Shown here piece by piece: positions 63,917 to 64,000 of a stretch of DNA of 64,000 bases (position 1 is its first letter; each line of letters opens with the position of its first letter). The notes under the pieces were generated by a model. It saw nothing but the letters and a program-made list of their open reading frames with translations. It did no database searches and was not told the DNA's origin. The stretch comes from Maribacter stanieri (GTDB taxonomy: Bacteria > Bacteroidota > Bacteroidia > Flavobacteriales > Flavobacteriaceae), in NCBI RefSeq assembly GCF_900112245.1, contig NZ_FOYX01000004.1, positions 1 to 64,000 on the forward strand, in the 5' to 3' direction. The position numbers were made by a program, and so were the translations under genes.

Positions 63917-64000
63917 AGACGTAAATTGATTAATGGTTGTGTTCTAATTCTCAACAAGATTAGATGGTACAAGATACAAGATAACTACAGGAAGTAAAAA

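Noticed and set aside
1-64000. CRISPR arrays, prophage, insertion sequences, toxin-antitoxin or defence genes
   Set aside because: I found no regularly spaced repeats, transposases, integrases, phage structural genes or recognisable defence proteins.

Overview
The window is a chromosomal segment of a marine member of the Flavobacteriaceae (Bacteroidota). The evidence is a SusC/SusD pair, the gliding lipoprotein GldJ, the type IX secretion protein PorV, Bacteroidota-type promoters (TAnnTTTG with an upstream TTG), low GC, TAATG/ATGA gene overlaps and almost no Shine-Dalgarno sequences. I did not identify the species. All calls come from reading the sequence; no database search was run.

Layout. 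1-345: the last bases of a 23S rRNA gene, the 5S rRNA gene and its terminator. 346-960: no intact gene, but the trace of a decayed minus-strand ORF. 970-8415 (minus): glutamate synthase gltD-gltB and an acyl-CoA dehydrogenase. 8753-13408 (plus): NhaD antiporter, an ExbB/ExbD/TonB-like energy-transduction cassette and folC. 13468-25819: an alginate-utilisation locus lying exactly between tRNA-Val(TAC) and tRNA-Val(GAC). It holds a promoter overlapped by GntR-type operators, susC, susD, two PKD/CBM-like surface lipoproteins, two PL7 alginate lyases, a FadR-type GntR regulator and an Nramp-fold transporter that lacks the metal-binding motifs. 25839-28847 (minus): murF and gldJ. 29288-38853 (plus): porV, cdd, pdhA (E1 alpha), the E2 gene, an M28 peptidase, an SDR, a SprT-like protein, mannose-1-P guanylyltransferase and a DUF389 protein. 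38850-40354 (minus): an MlaE/MlaF pair. 40466-45414: a PafA-like phosphatase, murI, folA, a 2TM protein, a class V aminotransferase and a CBM48 protein. 45487-52826 (minus): egtD-egtB, thyA, nupC, a bifunctional-nuclease-family protein, etfA and etfB. 53001-59713 (plus): E1 beta, a DUF5686 protein, soluble pyrophosphatase and membrane pyrophosphatase. 59774-63916: a TonB protein, an App1-like phosphatase, pabC-pabB and a deoxynucleoside kinase.

How the genes fit together. Surface proteins of the alginate locus would bind and cut alginate, and SusCD would import oligomers using TonB/ExbBD-type energy. Within this window there is no PL17 oligolyase, DEH reductase, KDG kinase or KDPG aldolase, so the downstream steps must be encoded elsewhere. 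The GntR protein plausibly acts on the paired TGGTAAACCA sites at the susC promoter.

Most notable signals: (1) the alginate locus bounded by two valine tRNA genes; (2) the motif-less Nramp-like transporter in it; (3) twin operators on the promoter, followed by a roughly 350-nt leader with a terminator-like hairpin; (4) a perfect 26-bp palindrome between etfB and the E1 beta gene; (5) no porU between gldJ and porV, where it sits in Flavobacterium johnsoniae.
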